DNA of 64,000 nucleotides from the NCBI GenBank assembly GCA_019359745.1, contig JAHHGT010000007.1, positions 124,001-188,000 of the forward strand, given 5' to 3'. Below the pieces are notes generated by a model. The model had not been told where the DNA came from. It worked only from the letters and a program-made list of their open reading frames with translations, and made no database searches. The position numbers and the translations under genes are program-made. This document shows, in pieces, positions 16,620 through 25,455 of this stretch (its first letter is position 1; each line of letters opens with the position of its first letter). This DNA is from Aphanothece saxicola GSE-SYN-MK-01-06B (GTDB lineage: Bacteria; Cyanobacteriota; Cyanobacteriia; PCC-6307; Cyanobiaceae).

Positions 16620-17825
16620 GTGGCGAAGCGTTCCCTCTCCAGCCTCAGTGCCGATGATCTCCGCGGCAAGCGGGTGCTGGTCAGGGTCGACTTCAACGTG
16701 CCCCTGGATGACGCCGGCGCCATCACCGACGACACCCGCATCCGGGCCGCCCTGCCCACGGTGCGTCACCTGATCGACCACGGCGCCCGGGTGCTGCTGG
16801 CCGCCCACTTCGGCCGGCCGAAGGGCCAGGTGAATGAAGCGATGCGCCTCACCCCGGTGGCGGCCCGCCTCAGCGAGCTGCTGGGCAAGCCCGTGATCAA
16901 GACCGACAGCTGCATCGGCCCCGACGCCGAGGCCAAGGTGGCCGCCATGGCCGATGGCGATGTGGTGCTGCTGGAGAACGTGCGCTTCTTCGCCGAAGAA
17001 GAGAAAAACGACGCCGGCTTCGCCGAGACACTGGCCGCCCTGGCGGACGTTTATGTGAATGACGCCTTCGGCGCCGCCCACCGGGCCCACGCCTCCACCG
17101 AGGGCGTGACCAAGTACCTGAGCCCCAGCGTGGCCGGCTTCCTGATGGAGAAGGAGCTGCAGTACCTGCAGGGGGCCATCGATGAGCCCAAACGCCCCCT
17201 GGCCGCCATCGTCGGTGGCTCCAAGGTGAGCAGCAAGATCGGCGTGCTCGAGTCGCTGATCGACAAGTGCGACAAGGTGCTGATCGGTGGCGGCATGATC
17301 TTCACCTTCTACAAGGCCCGTGGACTGGCGGTGGGCAAGAGCCTGGTGGAAGAGGACAAGCTGGAACTGGCCAAGGAACTCGAAGCCAAGGCGGCCGCCA
17401 AGGGCGTCCAGCTGCTGCTGCCCACCGATGTGGTGCTGGCCGACAACTTCGCCCCCGACGCCAACAGCCAGACCACTGCGATCGACGCGATCCCCGATGG
17501 CTGGATGGGCCTCGACATCGGCCCCGATTCGGTGAAAGCCTTCCAGGACGCCCTGGCGGACTGCCAGACCGTGATCTGGAACGGCCCCATGGGGGTGTTC
17601 GAATTCGATGCCTTCGCCGCCGGCACCAACGCCATCGCCCACACCCTGGCCGAGCTCAGCGGCAAGGGCTGCTGCACGATCATCGGCGGTGGTGACTCCG
17701 TAGCCGCTGTGGAAAAGGTGGGGGTGGCCGAGAAGATGAGCCACATCTCCACCGGGGGCGGCGCCAGCCTGGAACTCCTGGAAGGCAGGGTGCTTCCTGG
17801 CGTGGCCGCCCTCGACGAAGCCTGA
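16620..17825 (+). CDS. pgk: Phosphoglycerate kinase
   Basis: Interconverts 1,3-bisphosphoglycerate and 3-phosphoglycerate in glycolysis and, in cyanobacteria, in the Calvin cycle. The 401-residue protein has [13 protein letters not shown], the substrate-binding [21 protein letters not shown], the hinge and nucleotide-binding [13 protein letters not shown], and [14 protein letters not shown]. The length is normal. I start it at GTG 16620 (MAKRSLSSL); the frame is open upstream but that stretch is not PGK-like. No Shine-Dalgarno sequence precedes the GTG, and a -10-like TATACG lies at 16609-16614, so the mRNA may be leaderless. The gene converges on a secreted-protein gene 9 bases away. Confidence 0.97.
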   Translation: MAKRSLSSLSADDLRGKRVLVRVDFNVPLDDAGAITDDTRIRAALPTVRHLIDHGARVLLAAHFGRPKGQVNEAMRLTPVAARLSELLGKPVIKTDSCIGPDAEAKVAAMADGDVVLLENVRFFAEEEKNDAGFAETLAALADVYVNDAFGAAHRAHASTEGVTKYLSPSVAGFLMEKELQYLQGAIDEPKRPLAAIVGGSKVSSKIGVLESLIDKCDKVLIGGGMIFTFYKARGLAVGKSLVEEDKLELAKELEAKAAAKGVQLLLPTDVVLADNFAPDANSQTTAIDAIPDGWMGLDIGPDSVKAFQDALADCQTVIWNGPMGVFEFDAFAAGTNAIAHTLAELSGKGCCTIIGGGDSVAAVEKVGVAEKMSHISTGGGASLELLEGRVLPGVAALDEA

Positions 17826-17836
17826 GGCCCGGCTTC
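17817..17836. terminator. Stop-embedding inverted repeat between convergent genes
   Basis: GAAGCC (17817-17822) and GGCTTC (17831-17836) form a 6-bp stem with an 8-base loop that contains the pgk stop codon and reaches the stop of the opposite gene. There is no T-run, so it is at best a weak or factor-dependent terminator. Similar arrangements occur at two other convergent junctions in this window. Confidence 0.35.
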
Positions 17837-18272
17837 AGATCGTGCCGGGGGTGCTGGGCCGGCCCTCACCCCATTTCCCCTTGCGCTCGCCTTTGCCCCA
17901 CTGGGGCATGGCGATGCCGTTGCGTTCCAGCAGGGCCTTCATTGCCGCCCGATGCTGCTGACGCTGGCGCTGGCTGGCTTCGCGCTGCTGCTTCATGCAG
18001 GACCGCAGGGCTTCGCTGCTTGCGGCGGCGGACAGGCAGCGCTCGCCGCTCTGGAGGATGGCGATGCGGGCCTGCTGATCGCTGATCGCCAGACGTTTCT
18101 GCTCCGGAAAAATCCTCTGCATCTGGGCGGGCGTGGGCCGGGTGGACTCGGTGGGGCCGCTCTGGGCCATGGCGACACCGGTGGAGCCGATGACCGCCGC
18201 CAGAACGGCGATCCGCAGCGACTGAAGCAAGTTGGGGGCCATGGGGGGGAGAACTGTCTTGAACAATCCCAT
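17835..18272 (-). CDS. Small exported protein, unknown function
   Basis: A 145-residue protein (or 135 from the ATG at 18242) with a Sec signal peptide, MAPNLLQSLRIAVLAAVIGSTGVAMA, cleaved probably after AMA. The mature part is helical and rich in Gln, Arg and Glu, with two Cys about 13 residues apart (ERCLSAAASSEALRSCMKQ) that could form a disulfide in the periplasm. The end is Gly/Lys-rich (QWGKGERKGKWGEG). Neither candidate start has a good ribosome-binding site. Many picocyanobacteria carry comparable small secreted helical proteins without known role; I do not recognise a family. Confidence 0.62.
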   Translation of the reverse strand: MGLFKTVLPPMAPNLLQSLRIAVLAAVIGSTGVAMAQSGPTESTRPTPAQMQRIFPEQKRLAISDQQARIAILQSGERCLSAAASSEALRSCMKQQREASQRQRQQHRAAMKALLERNGIAMPQWGKGERKGKWGEGRPSTPGTI

Positions 18273-18345
18273 CGTGACGGGAAGGTGTGACGGGAATCGG
18301 ACTGGCTGAGCGCCACCTATGTCCGGATGCGACCGTCGCGCGGCC

Positions 18346-19749
18346 TCACCCCCCCGGCAGGGGCCAGGCCCTCAGGGCCACGGCGAAGCGTCCCGACGAT
18401 GGCTGGGCACCGGCAGGGGCCTCCAGCCGGCGCAGGTCACCGCCATGGTCGCGGGCCACCTTGGCGGCAATGGCCAGGCCCAGGCCGCAGTGCCCCTCGC
18501 CGCCGCGAGCCTGATCGAGCCGCTGGAAGGGGGTCATGGCCTTCTGCCACTGCGCCGGGTCGATCCCCTCACCACAGTCCCAGACCTGGATCTCGAAGCC
18601 GCTCTCCACCGGACCGGCGTCGCTGGGGGGGCGCACCGCCCCGTCCGCCGGGCCCAGGGGCCGCAGCACCACCCTCAGGGGCGGCCGGCCATAGGTGAGG
18701 GCGTTGTCGAGCAGGTTGCCCACCGCCCGAGCCAGCGCGATCGGGCGCACCCGCCGCACCAGGGGCTCCAGATCCAGCTCCAGGGGCACCTCCCCCACCG
18801 CCGCCGCCGACTCCGCCAGCAGGCCATCGAGGGGCACGAGCACCGGCGTCTCATCGGCTTCCGCCCCCGCGAAGATCATGAACTGGCGGGTGATCCGCTC
18901 GATCGAGCGGATGTCGGCCTGGGCCCGCTCCAGCTCCTGGGGCGCCATCGGGCCCTCGGCGGCGAGGGCGAGGCGCAGCCGCAGCCGGGTCAGGGGACTG
19001 CGCAGGTCGTGGGCGATGCCGGCCAGCATCGTGGTGCGCTCCCGGCCGGAGTCCTCCAGCCGCAGGAGCATGGCGTTGAAGCGGGCCAGCAACTGCCGCA
19101 CCGCCGGGGCGCCCTGGTCCGGCAGGGCCTCGGGCAGGGCTTCGAGGCCCACGTCGGCCAGGGCCTCCTGCAGGCGGGTCAGGGGCCGCTGGATCTCGAG
19201 GGTCAGAAAGAGCAGCAGGGCCCCGAGCGCCCCCAGGCCGATGGACAAGGTCAGCAGCAACGGATCGGGCGGCCAGCCGCGCGGAGACGGCTGCGAGACA
19301 AACAGCCAGACCGGCTCGAGGGGGGAAGCCATCTCCACCCAGACCCCCCGCCGCGGGGAGAAGGCTGGCTTTACGGCCGGACAACGGCCCAGGCGGCGGC
19401 ACAGTTCCGTCTGGAGCTGTTGGGTTTGCCAGAGCAGCCGCCGGTCTGCCCAGCCCACCCGGGCGACCGTTGCCGCCGGCTCCGGCTGGCGACCCACCAC
19501 CAGCTGCATGCCGCTGATCTGGCCGAGCACCTTCGGGCTGAAGCGTTCCAGGGCCACCTCCCCCAGCACCAGGTTCGAGGCCACCTCCGAGCCGGTCTGG
19601 ATCAGCAACTGCTGGGCCAGCCGCCGACCCAGGAGCAGGTGCAGCAGCAGCAGGCTGAGGGCCGCCGCGCCGGTGCCAGCCAGCAAGTAGGCCAGCGTGC
19701 GTCCCAGGGACGGCCGCCAGAAGCGATCAGGACTGGCGGGGCTTGCCAT
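18346..19749 (-). CDS. Two-component sensor histidine kinase
   Basis: A 467-residue EnvZ-like membrane histidine kinase. A first membrane helix lies at about residues 18-40 (LAYLLAGTGAAALSLLLLHLLL), a periplasmic sensor region at about 41-162, a second helix at about 164-184, and a HAMP-like linker beginning EIQRPLTRLQEALADVG. The phosphoacceptor is His247 in GIAHDLRSPLTRLRLRL. The ATPase domain shows the N box (GNLLDNALTYG), G1 (DCGEGID) and G2 (GHCGLGLAIAAKV). The ATG at 19749 overlaps the response regulator gene by 23 bases; an ATG at 19770 is also possible. It works with the adjacent OmpR-type regulator. Signal unknown. Confidence 0.92.
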   Translation of the reverse strand: MASPASPDRFWRPSLGRTLAYLLAGTGAAALSLLLLHLLLGRRLAQQLLIQTGSEVASNLVLGEVALERFSPKVLGQISGMQLVVGRQPEPAATVARVGWADRRLLWQTQQLQTELCRRLGRCPAVKPAFSPRRGVWVEMASPLEPVWLFVSQPSPRGWPPDPLLLTLSIGLGALGALLLFLTLEIQRPLTRLQEALADVGLEALPEALPDQGAPAVRQLLARFNAMLLRLEDSGRERTTMLAGIAHDLRSPLTRLRLRLALAAEGPMAPQELERAQADIRSIERITRQFMIFAGAEADETPVLVPLDGLLAESAAAVGEVPLELDLEPLVRRVRPIALARAVGNLLDNALTYGRPPLRVVLRPLGPADGAVRPPSDAGPVESGFEIQVWDCGEGIDPAQWQKAMTPFQRLDQARGGEGHCGLGLAIAAKVARDHGGDLRRLEAPAGAQPSSGRFAVALRAWPLPGG

Positions 19750-20452
19750 CGGGGACGAACACGTAGCCATAGCCCCAGACCGTCTGCACGTAACGGGGCC
19801 GGGCCGGCTCCGGTTCGATCAGCCGCCGCAACCGCGACACCTGCACGTCCATGCTGCGGCTGTCGGTGTCGCTGCCCGGGCCCCGGGCCAGTTCAATCAG
19901 CCGCTCCCGGGACAGGGGCCGATGGGGGTGCTGCACAAAGGCCGCCAGCAGGGCGAACTCACCGCCGGTGATCGTCAGCGCCTCCCCGTGCCGTTCCACG
20001 GTGCGCGCCGCCAGATCCACCTCCAGGTCGCCGAAGCCGATCCGGGCCCCGTCGGGCTGGGGCAAGCCGCCGGGGAGGGTGCCACGGCGGCGCAGCACCG
20101 CCTCGATCCGGGCCGTCAGCTCCCGGGGCAGGAAGGGTTTGGCCAGGTAGTCGTCGGCCCCCTGCTCCAGGCCGATGATCCTGTCCACCGCATCGGCCCG
20201 GGCCGTGAGCATCAGCACCGGCAGGTCGTCCTCCCCGTCCCGAAGGCGCCGCAACAGGGTGAGGCCGTCGTCGCCGGGCAGCATCAGGTCGAGCACCAGC
20301 AGGTCGGGGCGCTGGCCCTCGAGCCGGGCCATCAGCTGGGCGCCATCGCCCATGCAGCGGACCTCGTAGCCCTGGTCCCCCAGGTAGGTGGACAGAAGAT
20401 GGCGCAGATCCGGGTCGTCATCCACCACCCAGATCCGATGCGGTCGGCCCAT
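19727..20452 (-). CDS. OmpR-type response regulator
   Basis: A 241-residue two-domain regulator. The receiver domain carries the acidic pair in VVDDDPDL, the phosphorylated Asp55 (LLVLDLMLPG), the conserved Thr (LMLTARAD) and Lys (YLAKPF). The C-terminal winged helix matches OmpR/PhoB proteins (LTITGGEFALLAAFVQHP, then SRSMDVQVSRLRRLIE and VQTVWGYGYVFVP). It is the upstream gene of a pair with the histidine kinase, with which it overlaps. Its own upstream neighbour, an exported unknown protein, ends 3 bases before its start, so all three may be co-transcribed. Confidence 0.94.
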   Translation of the reverse strand: MGRPHRIWVVDDDPDLRHLLSTYLGDQGYEVRCMGDGAQLMARLEGQRPDLLVLDLMLPGDDGLTLLRRLRDGEDDLPVLMLTARADAVDRIIGLEQGADDYLAKPFLPRELTARIEAVLRRRGTLPGGLPQPDGARIGFGDLEVDLAARTVERHGEALTITGGEFALLAAFVQHPHRPLSRERLIELARGPGSDTDSRSMDVQVSRLRRLIEPEPARPRYVQTVWGYGYVFVPDGKPRQS

Positions 20453-20455
20453 GGG

Positions 20456-21247
20456 TCAGGGCTCGAGCGATTGGCGATCGGCGACGACGCGCACCCGCTT
20501 GGTGGCGCTGACGATGCCGTCGGGGTGCACCAGCAGCACCGCCCAGGTCTGGGAGCCGGGGGACAGGGGGGCCTGGACGATCTTGAACAGCCCGCCGCCG
20601 CCAAGGGCACCGAGCTCCATGCTCGGACTGGCCATCGCCGCCTGCTGCTGGGGGGTGATGGCGGCGATGCCGCCGGCGGCAAGGGCCCCATCGAGGGGTT
20701 CGTCGAAGATCACGTCGACGTCGTAGCGCTGGCCGGTCAGCACCGCGTCGGGAATCAGCAGGCTCACCGGCAGGGGCTTGTCACCGCTTCGCAGCAAGGA
20801 TCGCTCCCGCAGCACCGTCTGGCCGTTGATGCGGGTGCCGTCGCTCTGCAGGGCCAGCTGCTGCTCCGCCTCCAGCCGGTAGGTGGTGCCACCCTGGCGT
20901 CGGGTGCCGTCCACCCGGAGGGTCACCGTCGGCTGGCCGTTGCGCAACTGGGTGCCGTTGCGCAGCTGCCAGCGGGCATCGGGAAACTGCTGGCGCAGCA
21001 GGCGGCGTCGGCTCTCCAGCTGGGCGGGATCCAGCCCGGGGCCGGCCAGCAGCAACCCGGCCAGGGCGGTGTCGGAGCTGCTGTTGAGGGCGCTCTCGAG
21101 GGCCTGCAGCTGGGCGGGGGAGGGGGGGGCCGCCAGGGCAGGGGCCACACCGGCGCCGGCCAGCACCATGGCCGCCAGGAGGGGGCCAAGCCGCTGCGGC
21201 GACCGAACGGGGGACAGGGGGGCGTTCGGCGGACGGGACGGGGCCAT
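20456..21247 (-). CDS. Exported protein, unknown function
   Basis: A 263-residue protein with a Sec signal peptide (hydrophobic LGPLLAAMVLAGAGVAPALA, cleavage near ALAAP). The mature part has a helical start (SPAQLQALESALNSSSD) and then a region rich in beta strands (LRNGQPTVTLRVDGTRRQGG and TYRLEAEQQLAL), ending in two further strands. It appears to be a periplasmic protein. It lies 3 bases upstream of the response regulator, so it may supply a sensory input to the kinase, which has a periplasmic domain; that is inference. No family is recognised. Confidence 0.65.
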   Translation of the reverse strand: MAPSRPPNAPLSPVRSPQRLGPLLAAMVLAGAGVAPALAAPPSPAQLQALESALNSSSDTALAGLLLAGPGLDPAQLESRRRLLRQQFPDARWQLRNGTQLRNGQPTVTLRVDGTRRQGGTTYRLEAEQQLALQSDGTRINGQTVLRERSLLRSGDKPLPVSLLIPDAVLTGQRYDVDVIFDEPLDGALAAGGIAAITPQQQAAMASPSMELGALGGGGLFKIVQAPLSPGSQTWAVLLVHPDGIVSATKRVRVVADRQSLEP

Positions 21248-21324
21248 GGAGAGGGGGGGAACCGGAGCGGCGGTGAGCGGACCGGAATCGGCTTTTAAGT
21301 TAGGCGCGCTTGTCCCACCCGCCC

Positions 21325-22407
21325 ATGCCGACCCTGCTGATCGCCGCCAGCGGCACGGGTGGCCACCTGTTCCCCGCCCTGGCGGTGGCCGAAGCCCTGC
21401 CCGCCGACTGGCGGGTGCACTGGGTGGGGGTGCCGAACCGGCTGGAGACCGACCTGGTCCCGAGCCGTTACCCCCTGCACATGGTGCGGGCAGGCGGACT
21501 GCAGGGCCGGGGGCTGCGGAAGCTCTGGAACCTGCTGCAGCTGCTGCTGGCCGTGCTGCCGATGCGGCGCCTGATCCGGCGGGAGGGGGTGAGCGCGGTG
21601 TTCAGCAGTGGGGGATACATCGCCGCGCCGGCGATCCTGGCTGCCCGCTGGTGCGGGGTGCCGGTGGTGCTGCACGAGAGCAACGCCATCCCCGGGCGGG
21701 TGACCCGGCTGCTGGGCCCCCTCTGCACGCGGGTGGCGGTGGGCCTTCCCCAGGCAGCCGAGCGGCTGCCCCGCTGCCGGCCCCTGGTCTGCGGCACCCC
21801 CGTACGACGGGACTTCCTCACCCCCACCCCCCTGCCGGCGTGGGTGCCCGGAGGTCACGGCCCCCTCCTGCTGGTGATGGGGGGCAGCCAGGGGGCCCTG
21901 CGCCTGAACCGCATGGTGCGGCCCCTGCTGCCGCAGCTGGCGTCCAGCGGCTGCCGGATCGTGCACCTCACGGGCAGCCAGGATCCCGAGGCCGGAACGC
22001 TGCGCCTCGACGGGGTGGTGGAGCGGGACTTCAGCGACGAATTGCCCGGGTTGCTGCAGCACTGCGATCTGGCCATCAGCCGCGCCGGCGCCGGCAGCCT
22101 CAGCGAACTGGCCGTCTGCGGCACGCCGGCGATCCTGGTGCCCTTCCCGGCAGCCGCCGACCGGCATCAGGACGCCAATGCCGCCGCCGCCGCCAGCCTG
22201 GGCGCCGCGGTGATCGTCTGGCAGCACGAGCCCGGCGAGCCGGCCCTGGAGCGGGCCGTGTGGCGGCTGCTGGGTCCCCGCCTGCGGGGCACCGCCGCCG
22301 GCGCCGATCCCCTGGGGCCGATGCGGGCCGGCATGGAGAGCCTGGCGGTGCGGGACGCCGACCGGCGGCTGGTTCAGGTGCTGGAGCAGGTCATCGGCCG
22401 CGGTTGA
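21325..22407 (+). CDS. murG: Undecaprenyl-PP-MurNAc-pentapeptide N-acetylglucosaminyltransferase
   Basis: Adds GlcNAc to lipid I to make lipid II for peptidoglycan, on the cytoplasmic face of the membrane. The 360-residue GT28 protein has the N-terminal Gly-rich loop [41 protein letters not shown], the second loop [12 protein letters not shown], and the UDP-GlcNAc-binding [24 protein letters not shown] use the ATG at 21325; a TTG 15 bases upstream is in frame but unnecessary. The 3' end overlaps the convergent CobD-like gene by 17 bases. Confidence 0.96.
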   Translation: MPTLLIAASGTGGHLFPALAVAEALPADWRVHWVGVPNRLETDLVPSRYPLHMVRAGGLQGRGLRKLWNLLQLLLAVLPMRRLIRREGVSAVFSSGGYIAAPAILAARWCGVPVVLHESNAIPGRVTRLLGPLCTRVAVGLPQAAERLPRCRPLVCGTPVRRDFLTPTPLPAWVPGGHGPLLLVMGGSQGALRLNRMVRPLLPQLASSGCRIVHLTGSQDPEAGTLRLDGVVERDFSDELPGLLQHCDLAISRAGAGSLSELAVCGTPAILVPFPAAADRHQDANAAAAASLGAAVIVWQHEPGEPALERAVWRLLGPRLRGTAAGADPLGPMRAGMESLAVRDADRRLVQVLEQVIGRG

Positions 22408-23626
22408 GGCTCTGCAGGGCTCGCAGAACGCGGCGGTTGCCGGCCCTGCTCTGCAGGGCGATCCGCAGCCAGTTCTCCCCCAGGCCATCGAAGGAGCGGC
22501 AGTCGCGCACCAGGATCCGGTGCTGACGTTCCAGCGCCAGCCGCAGCGGCTGGAGCGAGCCAGCCCCAGGGGTGCTGCGCACCAGCAGGTAGTTGGCGGC
22601 CGAGGGCAGGGGCTCCAGGCCGGGCACCGCCGCCAGACGGGCCGCCAACCGGGGACCCTCCACGGCCACCCACTGCTGCACCCGCTGCTGCCAGCGCCGC
22701 AGGCCGGTCTGGTCGGCCATCAGGCCCTGCCCCACCGCCGCCGCCAGACCGTTGACGGGCCAGGGGTCCCGCCAGGCGGCCCAGCGGGCCAGCCGCTCGG
22801 GGCTGCCCAGGGCGTAGCCGAGCCGCAGGCCGGCGATCGAGAACAGCTTGGTGAGGCTGCGGATCACCACCAGGTTGGGATGGGCCGCCAGCAGCGGCAC
22901 CAGCGACTGTTCCTCGCCGGCCGGCACCAGCGGCAGAAACGCCTCATCCATGATCACCAGGGCGTATCGCTCCAGCAGGGGCTCCAGCGAGGCCCGGCTC
23001 CAGAGCTGGCCGGTTGGGTTGTGGGGATTGGTGAGCCAGAGCACGGCAGCGCCGGATCCGACGGCCTCGGTGGCCTCGGCGGCCTCGGCGGCAGCCTCGG
23101 CCAGGGGCCAGGAGCCCGGCCCGGCCCCGTACCAATCCAGCGGCAAAGGCAAGCTCCGCCACTGGCCGCCCCAGCAGTCGAGGGCCCGGCGGTAGTCGGC
23201 GAACCCCGGCGCCGGCACCAGGCTCAGGCCACTGGCGGTGGCGTCCCGCGCGGCCCAGGTGAACAGCTCGGCCGCCCCGTTGCCGGGCAGGACCCGGGCC
23301 GGATCCAGCCCGTGCCAGGCCGCGATGGCGCCGCCCAGGGCGCCGTAATCCCGGTCGGGATAGTCGCGCAGATCGGTGCCCAGCGCCTGGCGCAGCAGGC
23401 GCTTCAGCCGCGGCGGAGGACCGAAGGGCACCAGGGAAGCGCTGACATCGAGCAGCTGGTCTGGACGGCAGCCGAGGCGTCGGGCGGCCGCCTGGAGGTT
23501 GCCCCCATGGAGCTCCGGCGGTTCAGGAGGTCCCGTCACCGGGTGGGGAGCTGGCACCGGCTCCAGGGAACATTCAGGCGGTTGTAACACGGATCGGTGG
23601 CGGGGCTGCTGCAATGGGTGGGCCAT
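22391..23626 (-). CDS. cobD: PLP-dependent aminotransferase fold, threonine-phosphate decarboxylase-like
   Basis: A fold-type I PLP enzyme of about 411 residues, closest in appearance to CobD (CobC), which decarboxylates L-threonine phosphate to give the aminopropanol arm of cobalamin. Supporting features are LHGGNL near the N-terminus, [19 protein letters not shown], the [10 protein letters not shown] motif, and the PLP Lys in [19 protein letters not shown]. Histidinol-phosphate aminotransferases share these motifs, and the HGGN start favours CobD. The ATG at 23626 gives a long Pro-rich N-terminus; the true start may be nearer LHGGN. It converges on murG. Confidence 0.75.
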   Translation of the reverse strand: MAHPLQQPRHRSVLQPPECSLEPVPAPHPVTGPPEPPELHGGNLQAAARRLGCRPDQLLDVSASLVPFGPPPRLKRLLRQALGTDLRDYPDRDYGALGGAIAAWHGLDPARVLPGNGAAELFTWAARDATASGLSLVPAPGFADYRRALDCWGGQWRSLPLPLDWYGAGPGSWPLAEAAAEAAEATEAVGSGAAVLWLTNPHNPTGQLWSRASLEPLLERYALVIMDEAFLPLVPAGEEQSLVPLLAAHPNLVVIRSLTKLFSIAGLRLGYALGSPERLARWAAWRDPWPVNGLAAAVGQGLMADQTGLRRWQQRVQQWVAVEGPRLAARLAAVPGLEPLPSAANYLLVRSTPGAGSLQPLRLALERQHRILVRDCRSFDGLGENWLRIALQSRAGNRRVLRALQSLNRGR

Positions 23627-23645
23627 CGGTGCGCCGCACTCCCCC

Positions 23646-24557
23646 GTGCCCCCTTCCCCCCTCCAGCCGGTGATCAGCGCGATCGGAGAGGTGTTGCTGG
23701 GCAAGGAGCACGAGGTGCGACTGGCCCTGGCCTGCCTGCTGGCCCGCGGCCACCTGCTGATCGAGGACCTGCCCGGCATGGGCAAGACCACCCTGGCCGA
23801 GGCCCTGGCCCGCAGCTTCGGGCTCGGTTTCAAGCGAGTGAGCTTCACCAGCGACCTGCTGCCCGCTGATCTCACGGGCCTGAATGTGTTCGACCCCACC
23901 GCCGCCAGCTTCCACTTCCAGCCCGGTCCCCTGTTCAGCCAGGTGCTCCTGGCTGACGAGATCAACCGCGCCAGCCCCCGCACCCAAAGTGCGCTGCTGG
24001 AGGCGATGGCCGCCGGCAGGGTGAGCGTGGACGGCACCAGCCATCCCCTGCCCCGGCCCTTTCTGGTGATCGCCACCCAGAACGGCCTCGACCAGGGGGG
24101 CACCTCAGCCCTGCCGGAATCCCAGCTCGACCGGTTCCTGATGCGCCTCAGCCTCGGCTATCCCCCCCGCCAGGCCGAGCGGGCCCTCCTCCAGGGCGAG
24201 GGCCTGCGGCCCGACGGCCTCAGCGGCGCCTTCGGCCCGGAGGATCTGCTGGCGCTGCAGGCCCGTTGCGACCGACAGCACTGCAGCACCGCCCTGCTCG
24301 ACTACGTGCTCGACCTGCTGGAGCGCAGCCGCCACCAGCAGGCCCAGGGCCATCCCCTCTCCCCCCGGGCCGGCCTGGCCCTGGTGGCCGCCGCCCGCGG
24401 CTGGGCGCTGCTGGAGGGCCGCGACCATGTGCTTCCGGACGACGTGCAGGCGGTGCTGGCTGCCGTCTGCGAGCACCGCATGGACGGCGGCCAGCGCGGG
24501 GGGAACGACGGGGAACTGAGCCAACGGCTCCAGGCGGGTGTCGATGGACTTCGGTAG
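23646..24557 (+). CDS. MoxR-family AAA ATPase
   Basis: A 303-residue AAA+ chaperone of the MoxR family. Walker A is EDLPGMGKTTLAEAL, Walker B VLLADEINRASPRTQSALLEAM, and sensor 1 IATQN; LPESQLDRFLMRLSLGYP is the conserved MoxR block. These ATPases help assemble or activate partner complexes, often with DUF58 proteins that carry or resemble von Willebrand A domains. I place the start at GTG 23646; the frame is open upstream, into the divergent gene. Its stop lies inside the next gene's start region, so the MoxR, DUF58 and transglutaminase genes form one unit. Confidence 0.9.
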   Translation: MPPSPLQPVISAIGEVLLGKEHEVRLALACLLARGHLLIEDLPGMGKTTLAEALARSFGLGFKRVSFTSDLLPADLTGLNVFDPTAASFHFQPGPLFSQVLLADEINRASPRTQSALLEAMAAGRVSVDGTSHPLPRPFLVIATQNGLDQGGTSALPESQLDRFLMRLSLGYPPRQAERALLQGEGLRPDGLSGAFGPEDLLALQARCDRQHCSTALLDYVLDLLERSRHQQAQGHPLSPRAGLALVAAARGWALLEGRDHVLPDDVQAVLAAVCEHRMDGGQRGGNDGELSQRLQAGVDGLR

Positions 24558-25455
24558 GCCCCAGCAGGGGGAGCGGGTGCGCCTGCGGATGCGCAACCTC
24601 TACATCCTGCCGACGCGCTTCGGCTGGCTCTGGCTGGCGGGCACCGTGCTGCTGCAGGTGATCGGCGTCCAGATGCAGAGCAACGGCACGTTGTTGCTGA
24701 GCTTTTTGATGCTCAGCCTGTTCCTGCTCACCCTGCATCTCACCCACTTCAACCTGCAGGGCGTGGAACTGGGTTGCGGCACGCCGGCGCCGGGCTTCGC
24801 CGGGGCCCCGGTGACCTATCCGATCCAGTTGCGCTGTCCCGGCCGCAGCGAAGGGGTGCGTCTACGGCTGGCGGGAGAGGCGGCGGGGGCGCCGCTGTCG
24901 CTGCCGCCGGGGGACCATGAGCTCAGCGTCGCCTGGACACCTCCTGGGCGGGGCTGGCACAAACCGGGCCTGCTGCGGATCCAGACCACGGCGCCCCTGG
25001 GGCTGTTCTGCTGCTGGTCGCGCTGGTACCCGGAAGCGGCCCAGCTGATCTACCCGGCCCGGGAGGCCGGGCCGGTGCGGCTGCTGGCCGCCGGGTCGGC
25101 ACCGGTGGCCGGCGAGCCGGCCCTGGCCAGCCGCCAGGACGGCAGCGACGACTGGCGTGACCTGGCCCCCCATCGCCCCCAGGACAGCCCCAGCCGGCTG
25201 GCCTGGAAGCTGCTGGCCCAGGGAAGAGGCGAGTACGCCAAGCGCTTCCTGGACCACCCCGAAGCGGCCCCCCTGCTGGCCCCGGAACCGGGGGTGCCCC
25301 TGGAGACGGCCCTCGAACACCTCAGCGAGCGCATCTGGAGCTGGCACGGCCGGGGCCTCAGCTACGGCCTGGTGCTGAACGGCCAGAGCGTCGGGCCCGG
25401 CCGGGGTGTGGCCCACCGCGACCAGTGCCTGGCGGCCCTGGCCTGTTACCGATGA
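24544..25455 (+). CDS. DUF58-family membrane protein
   Basis: A protein of about 303 residues with two adjacent hydrophobic helices near the N-terminus (FGWLWLAGTVLLQVIGV and LLLSFLMLSLFLLTLHL). A beta-rich region follows, then the DUF58 core, here DDWRDLAPHRPQDSPSRLAWKLLAQGRGEYAKRFL. The core differs from typical members in lacking the usual RxIxWxxSAR wording, but the arrangement is recognisable. DUF58 proteins pair with MoxR ATPases. The start may be ATG 24544 or GTG 24538; both overlap the MoxR gene. The stop overlaps the transglutaminase start (ATGA). Confidence 0.8.
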   Translation: MDFGRPQQGERVRLRMRNLYILPTRFGWLWLAGTVLLQVIGVQMQSNGTLLLSFLMLSLFLLTLHLTHFNLQGVELGCGTPAPGFAGAPVTYPIQLRCPGRSEGVRLRLAGEAAGAPLSLPPGDHELSVAWTPPGRGWHKPGLLRIQTTAPLGLFCCWSRWYPEAAQLIYPAREAGPVRLLAAGSAPVAGEPALASRQDGSDDWRDLAPHRPQDSPSRLAWKLLAQGRGEYAKRFLDHPEAAPLLAPEPGVPLETALEHLSERIWSWHGRGLSYGLVLNGQSVGPGRGVAHRDQCLAALACYR

